Translations under genes and position numbers: made by a program
The notes under the pieces: model-generated
What the model was told of the DNA's origin: nothing
The model's database searches: none
The model's input: only the letters and a program-made list of their open reading frames with translations
Assembly: GCA_937907705.1 (NCBI GenBank)
Contig: CALCVP010000031.1
Span: forward strand, 1 to 64,000
Source of the DNA: an uncultured Prevotella sp.
GTDB lineage: Bacteria > Bacteroidota > Bacteroidia > Bacteroidales > Bacteroidaceae
Direction: 5' to 3'
Length of the DNA: 64,000 bases
Shown: positions 62,315 through 64,000 of the stretch, in pieces
Layout of the letters: each line of letters begins with the position of its first letter
Position numbering within the stretch: position 1 is the stretch's first letter

Positions 62315-62755
62315 ATGGCAAACGAAGAATTTCTGATACACAAGCTCCAGCATCGCGACATAAAGCCTACCGCCACACGGCTACTGATACTCAACGCCAT
62401 GTGCAGAGGCGATGAAACAGTGTCGCTACCGCAACTTGAGAAGCTATTGCCCACGATAGACAAGAGCACCATCTCGCGCACGCTCAACCTCTTTCTGCTG
62501 CACCAGCTCATCCATGTGGTGGACGATGGCAGCGGCAGTTTGAAATACAATATATGCAGCGATGACTGCGACTGCTCGGTAGAAGACGAGCACACCCATT
62601 TTTATTGCGAGCATTGCCATCGCACTTTCTGCCTGAAACGCATCCACGTACCTGTGGTGCAGTTACCTGAGGGCTTCCAGCTCAACAGTATCAACTATGT
62701 GATAAAGGGCATCTGCCCTGAGTGTGCCGAAAAAAGGGCTGCAAAAAACAGATAA
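62315..62755 (+). CDS. Fur-family metal-responsive repressor
   Basis: A 146-residue regulator with an N-terminal winged helix (about residues 10-85; DIKPTATRLLILNAM, TIDKSTISRTLNLFLLHQLI) and a dimerisation domain with the metal-related HFYCEHCHRTFCL (near 92-104) and a second CPECAEK pair at the C-terminus, which together form the structural zinc site. It could be a Fur, Zur or PerR type; the residues visible do not decide. It is a single gene, followed after 36 bases by repeat array E. Confidence 0.9.
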   Translation: MANEEFLIHKLQHRDIKPTATRLLILNAMCRGDETVSLPQLEKLLPTIDKSTISRTLNLFLLHQLIHVVDDGSGSLKYNICSDDCDCSVEDEHTHFYCEHCHRTFCLKRIHVPVVQLPEGFQLNSINYVIKGICPECAEKRAAKNR

Positions 62756-62790
62756 CACGGCAGACGGCAAAAGGGCTGCACAGAGCGTAT

Positions 62791-62900
62791 AATTGCACCG
62801 CTATCGCCTTGTGATAGCACTGCAATCGCATGCCGATAACACTGCTCTTGCAAGCCGATAGCAGTGCAATCACGACCCGATAGCGGTGCTCCTGCAAAAC
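62791..62900. repeat. 22-bp palindromic repeat array E (5 units)
   Basis: Units start at 62791, 62813, 62835, 62857 and 62879 with an exact 22-base period: AATTGC/GCTATC, GATAGC/GCAATC, GATAAC/GCTCTT, GATAGC/GCAATC, GATAGC/GCTCCT. It fills most of the 205-base gap between the Fur-family gene and rnhB, both on plus, so any rnhB transcript coming from upstream must cross it. Confidence 0.9.
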
Positions 62901-62960
62901 CGTTACCAACAGGTAGCCTCTATAAAGGCTGCCCGTCAACTCATAACAACCTATTAAAGT

Positions 62961-63569
62961 ATGCTACAAAGCTGTTTCTACAAAGACAAGATAGAGGCTG
63001 GATGCGATGAAGCAGGGCGCGGATGCCTGGCTGGCAGCGTCTATGCCGCAGCAGTGATACTGCCCCCCGACTATACCAACCCTGATTTCAACGACTCCAA
63101 GAAGCTGACAGCACGACAGCGCTACCAGCTCAGAGAGGTCATACAACGGGATGCCTTGGCATGGGCCGTGGGCGTGGTTACACCGCAAGAGATTGACAAG
63201 ATAAACATACTCAACGCCAGCTTCTTGGCCATGCACCGCGCTTTGGACCAGCTGCAACCAAGGCCAGAGGCCATCATCATAGACGGCAACCGCTTCAACC
63301 CGTATCATGACTTGCCCTATACCACCATTGTAAAGGGCGACGGGAAGTATCTGTCGATAGCCGCTGCCAGTATACTGGCAAAGACCTACCGCGACGATTA
63401 TATGGACAACTTGGCCGAAGAATACCCGCAATACGACTGGAAGGGAAACAAGGGCTACCCTACCAAGAAGCACCGTGAGGCCATCAAGCTGTACGGCATC
63501 ACACCGTATCACCGCAAAAGTTATAACTTGTTGGGAACAACAGAGCCGGAACTGCCCTTTCAACCCTAA
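62961..63569 (+). CDS. rnhB: Ribonuclease HII
   Basis: Cuts the RNA strand of RNA-DNA hybrids and removes misincorporated ribonucleotides. AGCDEAGRGCLAGSVYAAAV (residues 13-32) holds the first catalytic Asp-Glu pair, IIIDGNRF the next aspartate (near 112), and YLSIAAASILAKTYRD the conserved helix near 137. 202 residues is standard. No promoter element is obvious in the short gap, which is mostly array E. A WYL-type regulator starts 11 bases after the stop, probably in the same transcript. Confidence 0.96.
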   Translation: MLQSCFYKDKIEAGCDEAGRGCLAGSVYAAAVILPPDYTNPDFNDSKKLTARQRYQLREVIQRDALAWAVGVVTPQEIDKINILNASFLAMHRALDQLQPRPEAIIIDGNRFNPYHDLPYTTIVKGDGKYLSIAAASILAKTYRDDYMDNLAEEYPQYDWKGNKGYPTKKHREAIKLYGITPYHRKSYNLLGTTEPELPFQP

Positions 63570-63580
63570 CCGCACTGCCC

Positions 63581-64000
63581 ATGAGACATGACAACCTGGA
63601 GCGCGAACTGTATCTGATTGAGCTGTTGGCAGAGAACCGCAAGTATAGCGTTGATGACTTGTGCAAACGGATCGGCATATCAAAAAGAAGCCTCTATTAC
63701 TACTTCGACTTTTTCAAAGACTGTGGCTTTCGGCTCTATAAGCATGGCAATTATTACAGCTTGGACCGCAACTCGCCGTTCTTTGCCAACCTGATAGACC
63801 GTATCTCGTTTACTGAAGAAGAGGCAATCGTGATACGCAGGCTGCTCGACAAGGTGGACCAAGGCAACGCCTTGGTAAATAGCCTCAAGCAGAAGCTTGA
63901 CCGATTCTATGACTTTGACATCCTTACAAACAATACCTTGCGCGAACAGACCGTGAAAAACATACGCACACTCTATGATGCTATCAAGTTTCAGCGGCAA
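63581..64000 (+). CDS. WYL-type transcriptional regulator, C-terminus beyond the window
   Basis: The first 140 codons of a gene that runs off the window. The N-terminus is a helix-turn-helix (MRHDNLERELYLIELLAENR, KYSVDDLCKRIGISKRSLYYY, shown as two parts, residues 1-40), followed by a helical linker (NSPFFANLIDRISFTEEEAIVIRR), an arrangement typical of WYL-domain regulators of Bacteroidetes. The WYL domain itself would lie outside, so the family call is likely but not proven. It starts 11 bases after rnhB. Confidence 0.75.
   Translation, partial: MRHDNLERELYLIELLAENRKYSVDDLCKRIGISKRSLYYYFDFFKDCGFRLYKHGNYYSLDRNSPFFANLIDRISFTEEEAIVIRRLLDKVDQGNALVNSLKQKLDRFYDFDILTNNTLREQTVKNIRTLYDAIKFQRQ

Noticed and set aside
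62791..62900. CRISPR-like array
   Set aside because: The period of 22 bases is filled completely by degenerate repeat with no unique spacers, and no cas gene is in the window.

Overview
The window reads as chromosome from a member of the Bacteroidales, most likely a Prevotella-type (Prevotellaceae) organism. The support is the gene content and order (a Bacteroidetes-style division and cell-wall cluster, a SusC/SusD pair, Por-secretion (T9SS) type surface proteins, a C10 streptopain-like protease, DUF1573 and DUF3109 proteins, an ECF sigma factor with a small membrane partner), the repeated occurrence of the Bacteroidetes promoter element TAnnTTTG (several with TTTG or TTG about 18-22 bases upstream), and the general absence of Shine-Dalgarno sequences. 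No genus can be proven from the sequence alone.

Layout. 1-1.5 kb: the 3' part of a tRNA-Asn gene with its terminator, then an AT-rich membrane acyltransferase gene that carries a G8 run. 1.5-19 kb, minus strand: the complete dcw cluster rsmH-ftsL-ftsI-murE-mraY-murD-ftsW-murG-murC-ftsQ-ftsA-ftsZ, followed by a yqeY-like gene. It makes the lipid-linked peptidoglycan precursor and the divisome. A hairpin and a fresh promoter divide it between ftsW and murG. No mraZ lies in front; a small membrane protein gene occupies that place. 20-31.4 kb, minus strand: three secreted proteins, namely a Lys-C-like serine protease, a 2184-residue multi-domain surface protein and an Omp28-like protein with a CxxC motif. 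Divergent from these is a TPR/AraC membrane regulator (31.7 kb), followed by a membrane-bound LuxR-type regulator (33.7 kb). 34.7-38 kb: DUF1573 protein, uracil-DNA glycosylase, DUF3109 protein and an AraC regulator. 38-46 kb, minus strand: a susC-susD-lipoprotein-C10 protease operon, which looks like a protein or peptide utilisation locus. 46.8-54.5 kb, minus strand: ECF sigma factor with membrane partner, argB, speA, topA-aroK (stop and start overlapping) and a NUDIX hydrolase. 54.7-57 kb: divergent sialate O-acetylesterase and alpha/beta-hydrolase esterase. 57.5-64 kb, plus strand: dapB, two signal peptidase I paralogues (the second without the catalytic lysine), a WbqC-like protein, a DUF3332 lipoprotein, a Fur-family regulator, rnhB and the start of a WYL-type regulator that runs off the window.

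The most unusual structure is a family of five intergenic arrays (19.95, 33.3, 46.4, 57.2 and 62.8 kb). Together they hold 25 degenerate units repeating every 22 bases. Each unit is an imperfect palindrome around GC-NNN-GC, with arm words taken from a small vocabulary of mutually reverse-complementary hexamers. They are not CRISPR arrays, IS elements or simple terminators, and I cannot assign them a function. Other points of interest are the two poly-G runs (G8 inside the acyltransferase, G9 upstream of the LuxR regulator promoter), an exact 22-bp tandem repeat between ftsA and ftsZ, a long-range RNA stem in the murE leader, and the apparently inactive second signal peptidase.
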